Source of the DNA: an uncultured SAR86 cluster bacterium
GTDB lineage: Bacteria > Pseudomonadota > Gammaproteobacteria > Magnimaribacterales > D2472
NCBI GenBank assembly: GCA_902591565.1
Contig: CACJBC010000004.1
Location: forward strand, 1-64,000
DNA: 64,000 bases
Direction of reading: 5' to 3'
The notes under the pieces were generated by a model. The model ran no database searches, was not told the origin of the DNA, and saw only the letters and a program-made list of their open reading frames with translations. Positions 43,089 to 52,306 of this stretch are shown here, piece by piece. Every line of letters begins with the position of its first letter. Positions within the stretch are counted from its first letter, which is position 1. The position numbers and the translations under genes were made by a program.

Positions 43089-44204
43089 ATGCATAATGTA
43101 TTTATTGCTGGTACAGGTATATGGCATCCTGAATCTAAAGTTTCAAACGAAGAGCTTGTTAATTCTTACAACTCATATGTAGAAAATTTTAATACAATTA
43201 ACAAAAAATCTATTGATGATGGCTCTGTTTTGGCTATGGAATATTCATCGGCAGAATTTATTGAAAAAGCTTCTAATATCAAATCAAGATATGTAATTGA
43301 TAAAGAAGGCTCATTAGATATAGATAGAATGAAGCCAAGAGTGAACAATGAGCACCCTGATCGATTATCACTTCATGCAAAAGTTGGTATTGAGGCTGCA
43401 AATAAAGCGTTAAAGCAAGCTGGCATTTCATCTAATGAAATTGATGCAGTTATAGTTGGTACTTCTCATGCTCCAAGAAATTATCCAGCCGTAGCTATTG
43501 AAATCCAAAATGAGATGGGAATAAATGGCTATGCATATGACATGCTTGTTGGATGCTCTTCTACAACTTTTGCAATTAATAATGCTTACAGTGATATAGC
43601 ATCTGGTTTAGCTGACACCATACTAGTAGTTAATCCAGAAATTAATACGCCACATGTAAATTTTACTCACAGAGATAAGCATTTTATTTTTGGCGATGGT
43701 TGTGCTGCTACTGTTGTTCAAAAAGATAGTAAATCTGAACATGCATTCAAAATTCTTGATAGAAAACTATTCACTAAATTTTCTAATAATATTAGAAGTA
43801 ATTATGGATACCTAAATAGAGCGGCAGTAGATGCAACCTCTGAAGATAATTTATTATTTCATCAAAATGGAAGAGGTGTTTTTAAAGATGTATGTCCTTT
43901 AGTGGCTTCTTTAATTTCCGATCAGTTAGAGAAGAACAATATTGAACCTGATGACATCTCAAAGTTTTGGCTTCATCAAGCTAATGGGAAAATGATAAGG
44001 TTGATAACTGCAAAGATACTTGGAACAGATGACTTTGATGAAAACATAGCTCCTATGCCTATTACTGAATTTGGTAATCTTGCATCAGTTGGATCACTTT
44101 TTTCTTTCAACCTAAATAATAACCTAGATTCTGGACAAAAAGGTGTGATCTGTTCATTTGGAGCTGGCTACTCAGTTTGCTCAATAATTGTTGAAAAATT
44201 ATAA
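43089..44204 (+). CDS. Beta-ketoacyl-ACP synthase III-like protein (FabH superfamily)
   Basis: A 371-residue thiolase-fold enzyme. The catalytic triad is visible: Cys156 in DMLVGCSSTTF, His at about 296 in FWLHQANGKMI and Asn in TEFGNLASVGS. It is longer than canonical FabH by about 50 residues, with an insertion in the N-terminal part (SYVENFNTINKKS), as in the Pseudomonas PA3286-type synthases that prime fatty acid synthesis with medium-chain acyl-CoA. That specific activity is inference. It stands alone, divergent from the lipase gene. Confidence 0.86.
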   Translation: MHNVFIAGTGIWHPESKVSNEELVNSYNSYVENFNTINKKSIDDGSVLAMEYSSAEFIEKASNIKSRYVIDKEGSLDIDRMKPRVNNEHPDRLSLHAKVGIEAANKALKQAGISSNEIDAVIVGTSHAPRNYPAVAIEIQNEMGINGYAYDMLVGCSSTTFAINNAYSDIASGLADTILVVNPEINTPHVNFTHRDKHFIFGDGCAATVVQKDSKSEHAFKILDRKLFTKFSNNIRSNYGYLNRAAVDATSEDNLLFHQNGRGVFKDVCPLVASLISDQLEKNNIEPDDISKFWLHQANGKMIRLITAKILGTDDFDENIAPMPITEFGNLASVGSLFSFNLNNNLDSGQKGVICSFGAGYSVCSIIVEKL

Positions 44205-44244
44205 ATTAAAGACATAAAGGACAATAAAAATATTATAATAAGCC

Positions 44245-44388
44245 ATGGGTGAATATGACGCAGTTTGGGTATTTATAATCAGTGCAATTTTTGTTGGATT
44301 TTATATATTCATAGAAGCCAGACCCAAAGGTTCAACCTTTTTAAAATCAATATCTAATACTGTTTCAAGATTTTTTAGAAAAAGATAG
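44245..44388 (+). CDS. Small single-span membrane protein of 47 residues, function unknown
   Basis: Begins MGEYDAVWVFIISAIFVGFY (one membrane helix) and ends with a basic tail (SRFFRKR). The frame is intact and stops two bases before the TTG start of the tspO-like gene, so its translation may drive that of the next gene by coupling. I recognise no family. Confidence 0.5.
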   Translation: MGEYDAVWVFIISAIFVGFYIFIEARPKGSTFLKSISNTVSRFFRKR

Positions 44389-44390
44389 CC

Positions 44391-44834
44391 TTGTTATTAT
44401 CAAGCAAATATCTAATTTTTCCTTTAGTTATAGCAGCCTTAATATTAGGCGGGCTATCTTCTTCAGATGCTGCAAATGATGTATGGTATCTTGAATTAAA
44501 TAAATCCTCTCTAAACCCTCCAGGATATATTTTTGGAATAGTTTGGCCAATCTTATATTTACTAATGGCAATTTCAGCCTATAGAACCTTTCCTGTATCA
44601 ACCAATGTTTTTTATTTGCAGTTATTTTTCAATGCGATTTGGTCATGGTTATTTTTTGCATTTCAGCTACCACTAATAGCTTTGCTATGTATATGGTTAT
44701 TAATATTTTTAAACTTTAAAGTAAATATTGATATGTATAAATATGACAAGCTTGCTGGTTATTTGTATACACCATATATAATCTGGCTATTGTTTGCTTC
44801 GTATTTAAATTTATTTATTGTTTTAAATAACTAG
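44391..44834 (+). CDS. TspO/MBR family protein, TTG start
   Basis: A 147-residue membrane protein with five hydrophobic segments. DVWYLELNKSSLNPPGYIFGIVWPILYLLMAISAY at about 29-63 (W-Y-x-x-L-x-K-x-x-x-x-P-P) is the TspO signature; NAIWSWLFFAFQLP follows. TspO binds tetrapyrroles and cholesterol-like ligands and is linked to stress and tetrapyrrole control. No ATG is available; TTG at 44391 lies two bases after the preceding small gene's stop. The TAG stop shares CTAG with the convergent transporter gene. Confidence 0.88.
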   Translation: MLLSSKYLIFPLVIAALILGGLSSSDAANDVWYLELNKSSLNPPGYIFGIVWPILYLLMAISAYRTFPVSTNVFYLQLFFNAIWSWLFFAFQLPLIALLCIWLLIFLNFKVNIDMYKYDKLAGYLYTPYIIWLLFASYLNLFIVLNN

Positions 44835-46081
44835 ATAAAACAGCCTACAACCAATCCAGTCATACATGATGCCAGAGTTGCTGCAACAAGTGCTTTAAAT
44901 GACACGCTAATAAGATCATCTTTTCTTTCTGGTGCCATAGACCCAATACCAGATATTAATATTCCTACAGATGAAAGATTAGCAAATCCACATAAGCCAT
45001 AAAAAATGATTAATTTAGATTTATCTGATAATGCGCCCTCTTCAAGCGCAGCCAAAGCAGGATAAGCAATAAATTCATTTAATGTAGTTTTAATTCCTAA
45101 TAGTTCTCCAGCAATTAAAGCTTCATCCCATGGAATGCCCATTAACCATGCAATAGGTGCAAATATATAAGCAAGTATTTGTTGGATAGATAAATCAACT
45201 CCAACGAATGAGCCAATAAACCCTAAAAAAGAATTAGCAATATAAACCAAAGCAATTACAGCAATTAATATAGTTCCAACACTTACAGCTATATTTGAAC
45301 CCTGAGCAGTTCCGGTAGTAATAGCATCCATAGTGCCTTTATAAACTTTGGATCTTTTATCAGTATCAGCATCTGTAATTTGATTCGAAGGTATCATAAT
45401 GTTTGCATACATGATGGCCGCAAAAACAGATAAAATTGAGGCAGTCAGAAAATGTTGAATTAAATTCTCATTTATAAACTGAACCTCTAGGATTGATATT
45501 AATGCCACCATCACTGAGCCAGCAACAGTTGCCATGCCTGCAGTCATTAAGATTAGTAATTCTTTTTTAGATAACTTATTAATATAAGGCTTAATTAATA
45601 GCGGTGCTTCAACTTGGCCGATAAATACGTTAGCTGCCGCTCCAAGACCAACAGGGCCTCCTATATTAAATAATTTTTGACACCCTTTTGAAATAATATT
45701 TACTATGTATGGCAGAATACCCCAGTGCCATAAAATGGCTGAAATACAAGACATTACAATAATGTACGGTAAAACACCAAAGGCAAATGTTTCTAGTAAT
45801 GATCTATAGGCAAATTCAGTATCGGTTGGCGGATAACCAAAAACAAAATTTGCACCCTCTACTGTTGCATTTTGTAATATGGTGACACCATTACCTAAAA
45901 TTTCAAAAAAATTAATAATAAATGGTAGTTTTAATAAAATCGCTGCAAGAACAAATTGTGAAACAATTCCATATAAAACATATTTATAATTTATTTGTTT
46001 ATAGTTGTCTGAAAACGGAATAGCAAGAAGAACTAAACCAATAAAACCAATTAAAATTTGTAAGTAATTTTGAATTTCCAT
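44831..46081 (-). CDS. Concentrative nucleoside transporter (CNT/NupC family)
   Basis: A 416-residue protein with about ten membrane segments. GGPVGLGAAANVFIGQVEAPLLIKPYI at about 139-165 (the Q-x-E-A-P-L motif) and GLCGFANLSSVGILISGIGSMAPERK near the C-terminus are the CNT nucleoside-binding halves. It imports nucleosides with Na+ or H+. The 2OG oxygenase gene lies immediately upstream (5-base gap), which makes a shared transcript likely. Confidence 0.92.
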   Translation of the reverse strand: MEIQNYLQILIGFIGLVLLAIPFSDNYKQINYKYVLYGIVSQFVLAAILLKLPFIINFFEILGNGVTILQNATVEGANFVFGYPPTDTEFAYRSLLETFAFGVLPYIIVMSCISAILWHWGILPYIVNIISKGCQKLFNIGGPVGLGAAANVFIGQVEAPLLIKPYINKLSKKELLILMTAGMATVAGSVMVALISILEVQFINENLIQHFLTASILSVFAAIMYANIMIPSNQITDADTDKRSKVYKGTMDAITTGTAQGSNIAVSVGTILIAVIALVYIANSFLGFIGSFVGVDLSIQQILAYIFAPIAWLMGIPWDEALIAGELLGIKTTLNEFIAYPALAALEEGALSDKSKLIIFYGLCGFANLSSVGILISGIGSMAPERKDDLISVSFKALVAATLASCMTGLVVGCFI

Positions 46082-46086
46082 AGCTG

Positions 46087-46983
46087 TTAGTATAGCTTAA
46101 TTGCTTTGAGCCTCTCGTCTAAAAAGTCATGCGCAAGCACACCATCATCTGATGAATCAAAAACAGATTTAAGCATAGTATCAGGTGACGGATGTAAGAA
46201 AAAAGGTATGCTATAGCGTGATTTTGCCTCCTCATCCTCGTACTTTACAACCCTGTGAGGAGTACTCTTTAATTTACCTTCTGTAACAAGTTGAAGCATA
46301 TCACCTATGTTACAAACAATATCATTTTCATCTGCTGAAATTTTTATCCATGAGTTGTCTTTATTTTTAACTTCAAGTCCCTTTTCTTGAGCGCCAATTA
46401 AAAGTGTAATTAAATTAATATCAGCATGCTCTCTAGCCCTGTAAATATTTGTATTATCAGCTGGAGGATAGTGAATCATACGTAATAATGAATTACCTTT
46501 ATCAACCCAGGGGTAGAAATAATCTTTATCAAGTCCAATAGTAACCCCGATACATGATAGAACGTTTATAGCTAAATTGTTTAGCTCGTAAAATAACTTA
46601 TCAAAAGTAATATTAAATTGTTGGACTTCATCTACTTCAATATTTTTGTGAATCCTCAGATCATATGAACCATCAATCAATGGCCCATGATGCCAAAATT
46701 CTTTTAAATCAGGAGTTTTTTCTCCTAGGGCTGTCTCCTTTCCAAATGGTGTATAACCTCTAGCACCAGCTATGTGAGGATTAGCGTATTTATTTTTCTT
46801 AGAGGTATCTAAATTAAAGAATTCTTTAGATTTTTCATAACATTCATCAATTAAAGTTTGATCAATGTTATGTTCACATAATGAAAAAAAACCATGGAGT
46901 TCAAGAGCTTCTTGCAATTTACTAATAGAATTTAAATTATTTATATTTAAATTATTTAGTGAAATTCTTGGTATAGATGTCAT
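46087..46983 (-). CDS. Isopenicillin N synthase-like 2-oxoglutarate/Fe(II) oxygenase
   Basis: A 298-residue enzyme. The N-terminal IPRISLNNLNI domain precedes the Fe-binding HxD in AREHADINLITLL (about 183-195) and the distal His in STPHRVV (about 240); RYSIPFFLHP supplies the 2OG/substrate Arg-x-Ser. The overall pattern is the IPNS/DIN11 family. The reaction is an Fe(II)-dependent oxidation of an unknown small molecule. It is the first gene of a likely two-gene unit with the nucleoside transporter, so a nucleoside-related substrate is possible but unproven. Confidence 0.88.
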   Translation of the reverse strand: MTSIPRISLNNLNINNLNSISKLQEALELHGFFSLCEHNIDQTLIDECYEKSKEFFNLDTSKKNKYANPHIAGARGYTPFGKETALGEKTPDLKEFWHHGPLIDGSYDLRIHKNIEVDEVQQFNITFDKLFYELNNLAINVLSCIGVTIGLDKDYFYPWVDKGNSLLRMIHYPPADNTNIYRAREHADINLITLLIGAQEKGLEVKNKDNSWIKISADENDIVCNIGDMLQLVTEGKLKSTPHRVVKYEDEEAKSRYSIPFFLHPSPDTMLKSVFDSSDDGVLAHDFLDERLKAIKLY

Positions 46984-47002
46984 GCTATAAATTTTAACAA
47001 AA

Positions 47003-47027
47003 AAAAGGGCAGATAAACTGCCCTTTT
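47003..47027 (-). terminator. Intrinsic terminator after the Oar-like receptor gene
   Basis: AAAAGGGCAG and CTGCCCTTTT form a 10-bp stem with the loop ATAAA (plus-strand reading). On the minus strand the stem is followed by a T-run. It lies 15 bases after the receptor stop. Confidence 0.87.
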
Positions 47028-47041
47028 AAATTTAGATCATA

Positions 47042-50000
47042 TTAATATGAATATCTAAAGCCTACTTTTATATTCCATATAGAAGCTGATCCAATAACAG
47101 CATTAACTGCTGGTGAATTATAATCTGAATATGAAACATTTCCATCTGCATCAAATGATGCTGTAACAATACCATTTGCAGATGAGCTTCTGTAATATGC
47201 TCCATTATCACCGTCAATAAGATTACCAAGATTTTTTACAACCATATATAAATCTAAATTATCCATAGGATTATGTGTAACTTTCATATCAAGTCTTGAT
47301 GATCCATCAGTTGTAAAAACATTTCTTTCATATAAGCCTGGCTCCATATTTGCTATTGCAATTCCAGTCTCATCATATGAAGCATTTTCACCTACATATA
47401 GAGGAATTGATGGAAAATCTTCAGTTCTCCAGCCTGGCTGGATACCTAATTCTGTCCATCCACCATATGCTGATAAAGAATATGGATTACCACTAGCATA
47501 TTGATAGAATAATGAAACATTAGTTCTATCTGATGCAGCCCAATTTAAGGTAGTAATAAACTTATGTTTTATCTCCCAATCAGATGTAGCAGGAGTTGGA
47601 TCATTAGGGTTAACTGTTACTAAATTCTCATTAGCATTAGTGTAAGCAACACTTGAAGCCATTGGATGCACATCATTTGCATCAGTATATGTATAACCAA
47701 AAGTTACATCCACATCATTATCAAATGACCTTGAAGCAATTGCTGATAAAAGAGATGTTTTTGGTGAGTATTTTGAGTTAGCTAAATTATAATCACCTGT
47801 ACAACATCCATTTGAAGCCATAACTGCGTGTCCAGTATTAGTAAATCCACTCACAGTATTTGCAAGATTATAGACAAAGAAAGGATTTTTATTTTTTGAA
47901 TACATGTAATCAATAGTTACATCATATTCGCCAACCTGTCTTTTCATACCTATCGAAAGTTTTTTATGAGTAGGCATTTCTAAGTTTGGATCAAATGAGT
48001 TAGTATCACCTGATGCTGAACCACCTTGTACTTTAGCGATAGCAGCACAAGGAATTGCATAACCAGGTCGTGGATCTTTTGCAGGAGATCCATCAGCATC
48101 ACAATAAGTGATAGGTGCGGCAGGATCAAAAAGATTATAGTTACCATCACCATCTTGAATCGTAATACCATTGTTTGAGTAATTATTTGAGAACCATACT
48201 GCAGGATTACCTCCTGAGAATACTCCATAACCACCATAGAACTCAGTATCATTAACTCTATAGCTAAATGAAATTCTAGGCATAATTACTTCAGCACCAT
48301 CAAATGTTGCAGCATTTGAAAACCCATATGTACTTACAAAACCTGGATTTTCTAATGGGCCCTCATCAACACCATATGTCTCATATCTTACTCCGTATGA
48401 AATATCTAAATTATCTGAAACAGCCACTTCATTTTGAACAAACAAAGTTGTTACATCATATGTCCACTCTTTTGAAGCATCTTCAGGTACTAAAGTTGCT
48501 GTGTTTTGGAAATCTAAGGCAACAATACCGGCCTCTAAATTAGCTATACTTGAAAAATCCCACTCACCACCAATGGATTCTTGCATGAACATATTAAATA
48601 TAGTGTTTTCTTGATGCTCATAACCAAAAGTTACAAGACTATTATCCATTTGAAGATCACCAATCAAGGCAATATTAGTCGCATCATAGTTAAGTTTATT
48701 ATTTTGTCTTGAATCATCAGTTCCACCAAAATAAACCTTACCACCATTCACGCCAGAAATTTGAAAATCGCCAAATGACCCACCAAGACCAACTTGAGTG
48801 TTCTTTAATTCTGTAGTTCCGTATTTAAATTGTGTATTTACGTTGCCAATAGATGAGAAAACCTGAAGCATGTATGATTCAGAATCATTACCTCTTTTAT
48901 AAAAATGATTTGCAAACTCAAATTCAGTTGGCGATGCATCTGATGGTTGGTTTGTAAAGCCCTCACTAGAGTTAAATGTTAATACAGCTCTAGTTTTATC
49001 ACTAAAATAATAGTCAATCTTAGCCAATAGCTTTTCACTTTCAGAATCTAATGCTGATGGCAAACCACCTGGATCAAAACCATATACATCATTTGCTATT
49101 CTTACAATATCATCATAGGTTGCTTTAGTTAACCAACTTAGTTCTGTGGGCATGCCTGAGCCAACATAACCATATTCACCTAAATCTTGGTCATCATATT
49201 GCTCGTATGCAACAAAAAAGAACATCTCACCATTAACTAATGAATCTTTTAAAATTGGACCACCGACAGTAAATCCATATTTTTGTTCATCATATTCAGG
49301 AATAGTAACTGACTCTCCTGAAGCTTCGTCACCAGTTAAACTATCATTTGTCATCTCATAGAAAAAATTACCAGAGAGCTCACTTGTTCCTGATTTTGTA
49401 ACAGCATTAATAACACAAGCTGAGAATCCACCGTATTGAACATCGTATGGAGCAAACTCAACTGCAACTTGATCAATAGCATCATATGAAAATGGCATTC
49501 TTTCTGCTGGATAACCATTTGCATTTAATCCAAATGTATCATTGAGTGCAATTCCATCTACTGTTAAACCATTATATCTTGGATTATTACCAGCACATTG
49601 CATAGCTTTATTATTTGAATCATCGATATAGATAGATGGATGTTGTGCTAACACCTCTTTAATATCTCTATCAAAAGCTGCAGTATTTTCTAGGTCAGCA
49701 CTTGTAAATACAAAACTTGGACCAGAAGTTGTTTCAACAGTATTTAATCTAGATGCTGTAACAATCAAGTCTTCAACTGAAGCTCCGGATGCAATAGTCA
49801 AAGAAACATTTGTAGTTTTACCAATAGTTAAGAAAACATCAGAAACTGAGGATCTTCCTGACGAAACAGTATAAGGTCCCCCAGGCTTTAAGTTTGCAGC
49901 ATAGAAATTTCCATTAGCATCAGCTATAACAGTTTTTGAGGTGTTTGTTGCCTCATAGGTTACTGTTACTTCAGCTCCTGATAAACCATCACCACTTCCG

Positions 50001-50101
50001 TCTACAACGCTACCCTTGATATCAGATGTTGTTGAATTTGCAAATACAGATGAAGTGAAAAGAAAAAATACAGAAACTGTAAATTTTGTAAGATTATTCA
50101 T
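47042..50101 (-). CDS. TonB-dependent receptor with N-terminal carboxypeptidase-like domain (Oar-like)
   Basis: A 1019-residue outer-membrane protein. Order: signal peptide (FFLFTSSVFA, cleavage near residue 21), a carboxypeptidase-regulatory-like fold with IKGSVVDGSGDGLSGAEVTV at about 28-47, a short link with VEDLIVTASRL, a plug with LTVDGIALNDTFG and QYGGFSACVINAVTKSGT, and a long barrel ending IKVGFRYSY. The plug carries two Cys (MQCAGNN and FSACVIN) that could form a disulfide. The layout matches Oar-type (OmpA-related) TonB receptors thought to bind proteins or peptides. Ligand unknown. It is flanked by a terminator on the 3' side. Confidence 0.92.
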   Translation of the reverse strand: MNNLTKFTVSVFFLFTSSVFANSTTSDIKGSVVDGSGDGLSGAEVTVTYEATNTSKTVIADANGNFYAANLKPGGPYTVSSGRSSVSDVFLTIGKTTNVSLTIASGASVEDLIVTASRLNTVETTSGPSFVFTSADLENTAAFDRDIKEVLAQHPSIYIDDSNNKAMQCAGNNPRYNGLTVDGIALNDTFGLNANGYPAERMPFSYDAIDQVAVEFAPYDVQYGGFSACVINAVTKSGTSELSGNFFYEMTNDSLTGDEASGESVTIPEYDEQKYGFTVGGPILKDSLVNGEMFFFVAYEQYDDQDLGEYGYVGSGMPTELSWLTKATYDDIVRIANDVYGFDPGGLPSALDSESEKLLAKIDYYFSDKTRAVLTFNSSEGFTNQPSDASPTEFEFANHFYKRGNDSESYMLQVFSSIGNVNTQFKYGTTELKNTQVGLGGSFGDFQISGVNGGKVYFGGTDDSRQNNKLNYDATNIALIGDLQMDNSLVTFGYEHQENTIFNMFMQESIGGEWDFSSIANLEAGIVALDFQNTATLVPEDASKEWTYDVTTLFVQNEVAVSDNLDISYGVRYETYGVDEGPLENPGFVSTYGFSNAATFDGAEVIMPRISFSYRVNDTEFYGGYGVFSGGNPAVWFSNNYSNNGITIQDGDGNYNLFDPAAPITYCDADGSPAKDPRPGYAIPCAAIAKVQGGSASGDTNSFDPNLEMPTHKKLSIGMKRQVGEYDVTIDYMYSKNKNPFFVYNLANTVSGFTNTGHAVMASNGCCTGDYNLANSKYSPKTSLLSAIASRSFDNDVDVTFGYTYTDANDVHPMASSVAYTNANENLVTVNPNDPTPATSDWEIKHKFITTLNWAASDRTNVSLFYQYASGNPYSLSAYGGWTELGIQPGWRTEDFPSIPLYVGENASYDETGIAIANMEPGLYERNVFTTDGSSRLDMKVTHNPMDNLDLYMVVKNLGNLIDGDNGAYYRSSSANGIVTASFDADGNVSYSDYNSPAVNAVIGSASIWNIKVGFRYSY

Positions 50102-50214
50102 AGATATACCCTCTTATATTAGAAATAATATTCTTATGAACAGATAATACAGGTCTTTGGTCTAAATGAAAACTTTTTTTGAGTTATTTTAATGAAACAA
50201 TTTTGTTAACTTTT

Positions 50215-51465
50215 TTAGATATTTATATAATCTTTATCAAAATATTTTTGCAATGCCTTCGGAATTGAAATAAGTTTCTTATCAGAATCATAATTATTTT
50301 CAATTAACGCTATTAATGTTCTTCCAAGAGCTAAACCAGAGCCATTTATTGTATGAGCTAACATTTTTTTATTATTTTCATCTTTAAACTTAATATTAGA
50401 TCTTCTAGCTTGGAAATCAGAGAAATTAGAACAAGATGAGATTTCTCTATATTTGTTTTGTCCTGGCATCCAAACTTCAATGTCATATGTTTTACATGAT
50501 GAAAATCCAAGATCACCACTACATAATTCAATCACTTGATAAGGTAACTCAAGTAAGTCAAGAATTTCTTTTGCATTATTAAGCAGTCCTTCTAGGTCAT
50601 CCATTGATTGATTTGGGTGACAAACTTGCATTAATTCTATTTTTTCAAACTGATGCTGTCTTATTAAACCCTTTGTGTCTCTTCCATAACTTCCTGCTTC
50701 AGATCTAAAGCATGGAGTATGGGCGGTAACCTTAATTGGTAGGTCGTTATGATTAATTGTTGTACCTCTAAAGATATTTGTTAAAGGCACTTCTGCTGTT
50801 GGTATTAGGTATAAGCCATCTGTAGTTTTAAATAGATCTTCTTCAAATTTAGGCAGTTGACCAACACCAGTTAGAGAGTCTTTATTAGCCATGAAAGGAA
50901 CATAGTATTCTTGATATCCATTTTTTATTGCTATATCAAGCATTAATGAAATTAATGCTCGCTGAAGTTTAGCCATATCACCTTTTAAAACTGCAAACCT
51001 TGGCCCTGCTATCTTAGTTGCCATATCTGTATCTATTTCATTAGTAATAGATAGATGATCTTCTTTCCGTTCAGAATTTACTGAACCATATTTTTTTATA
51101 ACAATATTATCAGTTTCATCTACTCCTTCAGGACATGTGGAATGAGGTATATTAGGAATATCTAAAAGAAATATATTTAATGATTCTAGAATTTTATCTA
51201 ATTCATTACTTGCTTTTTTAAGATCATTATTTATTTCATCTATGCGGACTTTTAAATTGGTAGTATCATCACCTGATGACTTAAGTTTTCCAAATTCCTC
51301 TGATAATTTTTTTCTTTGAGATTGAAAGTCTTCAACCTTAACCTGAAGTAATTTTCTATCCGAATCAAGTAGTTTAAATTTCTTGACGTCTAAAGAATAT
51401 CCTCTTTTTTCAAGTTCAATTTTAATACGATCTATATCGTCTCTTAATAATTTAATATCTAACAT
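50215..51465 (-). CDS. serS: Serine--tRNA ligase
   Basis: A 416-residue class II synthetase. MLDIKLLRDDIDRIKIELEK begins the N-terminal coiled-coil arm that grips the long variable arm of tRNA-Ser. LIPTAEVPLTN, FRSEAGSYGRDTKGLIRQHQFEKIE (motif 2) and NGSGLALGRTLIALIENN (motif 3) are complete. It charges tRNA-Ser such as the one at 20957. It is the last gene of a unit with ftsK, lolA and crcB, an order (ftsK-lolA-...-serS) known from gammaproteobacteria; rarA between them is missing and crcB takes its place. Confidence 0.96.
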   Translation of the reverse strand: MLDIKLLRDDIDRIKIELEKRGYSLDVKKFKLLDSDRKLLQVKVEDFQSQRKKLSEEFGKLKSSGDDTTNLKVRIDEINNDLKKASNELDKILESLNIFLLDIPNIPHSTCPEGVDETDNIVIKKYGSVNSERKEDHLSITNEIDTDMATKIAGPRFAVLKGDMAKLQRALISLMLDIAIKNGYQEYYVPFMANKDSLTGVGQLPKFEEDLFKTTDGLYLIPTAEVPLTNIFRGTTINHNDLPIKVTAHTPCFRSEAGSYGRDTKGLIRQHQFEKIELMQVCHPNQSMDDLEGLLNNAKEILDLLELPYQVIELCSGDLGFSSCKTYDIEVWMPGQNKYREISSCSNFSDFQARRSNIKFKDENNKKMLAHTINGSGLALGRTLIALIENNYDSDKKLISIPKALQKYFDKDYINI

Positions 51466-51467
51466 GT

Positions 51468-51821
51468 CTACCTTGAAAAATTTAACCCTATGTATGTTGC
51501 AAAAATACTTAACAGTAAAGTAATAATTATATAGGAACTTCCATGTAAAGGATTATTATTAAAAAGTTCGATGCTTTGATAGGTAAAAGCTGACATAGTT
51601 GTAAAAGATCCTAAGAAACCAACAACAAAAAAATAATAATTATTATCTTTTATGGTAATTAATGAGCCCATTAACAATCCAATTAAAAAACAACCAACAA
51701 TGTTTACAGAAAGAATACCTAATGGAATTTGAAATGGTAAATATTTTGATATTAACTCATTAACAATATATCTAAGAACTGCGCCAAGAGCTCCACCAAA
51801 ACCTATCAATATGATATTCAC
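51468..51821 (-). CDS. crcB: Fluoride ion channel CrcB/FluC
   Basis: A 117-residue protein with four membrane segments. GFGGALGAVLRYIVNEL at the start and GFLGSFTTMSAFTYQSIELF at about 68-87 (the G-x-x-G-x-x-T-T-x-S-x-F signature) are the family hallmarks. Dual-topology dimers let fluoride leave the cell. Start overlaps the lolA stop by four bases and stop is two bases before serS. No fluoride riboswitch is visible, as expected for an internal operon gene. Confidence 0.93.
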   Translation of the reverse strand: MNIILIGFGGALGAVLRYIVNELISKYLPFQIPLGILSVNIVGCFLIGLLMGSLITIKDNNYYFFVVGFLGSFTTMSAFTYQSIELFNNNPLHGSSYIIITLLLSIFATYIGLNFSR

Positions 51822-52306
51822 TGTTTATTAGTAGATTTTAAATTAATAGTATTTCTAAAATTCATATTATCTTCATAAGAAATAATAAATTCGTTTTCTG
51901 ATTTAAATTCAACTTGAACAGATTTATTCATGTTATCGATAATAAAAGTATTACCACTTTTTATTTTAACATTGTTAGTATTAATGCCATTTTTAAGAAT
52001 GCTTAATATGGAAGAATTTTGGTCATTTATATCTATATAACTTATCTGATTAAAGTCAAAGTCATGAACCTCTATTAGATTATCTTTGATAATGTATTTT
52101 TCTATAGATGGTTTTAAAATTTCAACTTGTATAAAGTTATTTTTTCTATAAATTTTACCAACTGATTCATCTATTTTTGAGTTAATATTTGTTTGTTGCA
52201 CAAACTCCATGTCATTCAAAATTAAGTTGTTAAAACTAGAAATAAGATCATTAGAGTAAATGTTGATTGACCCTATTAGTAATAAAATCTTTAGGTTGAG
52301 ATTCAT
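51818..52306 (-). CDS. lolA: Outer-membrane lipoprotein carrier protein LolA
   Basis: A 162-residue periplasmic protein with a short signal peptide (MNLNLKILLLIGSINIYS). The pattern of strands with GKIYRKNNFIQVEILKP and IKDNLIEVHDFDFNQISYIDI matches LolA, although the sequence is diverged and slightly short (E. coli LolA is about 203 residues with signal). Position directly after ftsK is the strongest support. It ferries lipoproteins from the LolCDE complex (genes at 9055-10939) to the outer membrane. No lolB is seen in the window. Confidence 0.85.
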   Translation of the reverse strand: MNLNLKILLLIGSINIYSNDLISSFNNLILNDMEFVQQTNINSKIDESVGKIYRKNNFIQVEILKPSIEKYIIKDNLIEVHDFDFNQISYIDINDQNSSILSILKNGINTNNVKIKSGNTFIIDNMNKSVQVEFKSENEFIISYEDNMNFRNTINLKSTNKQ

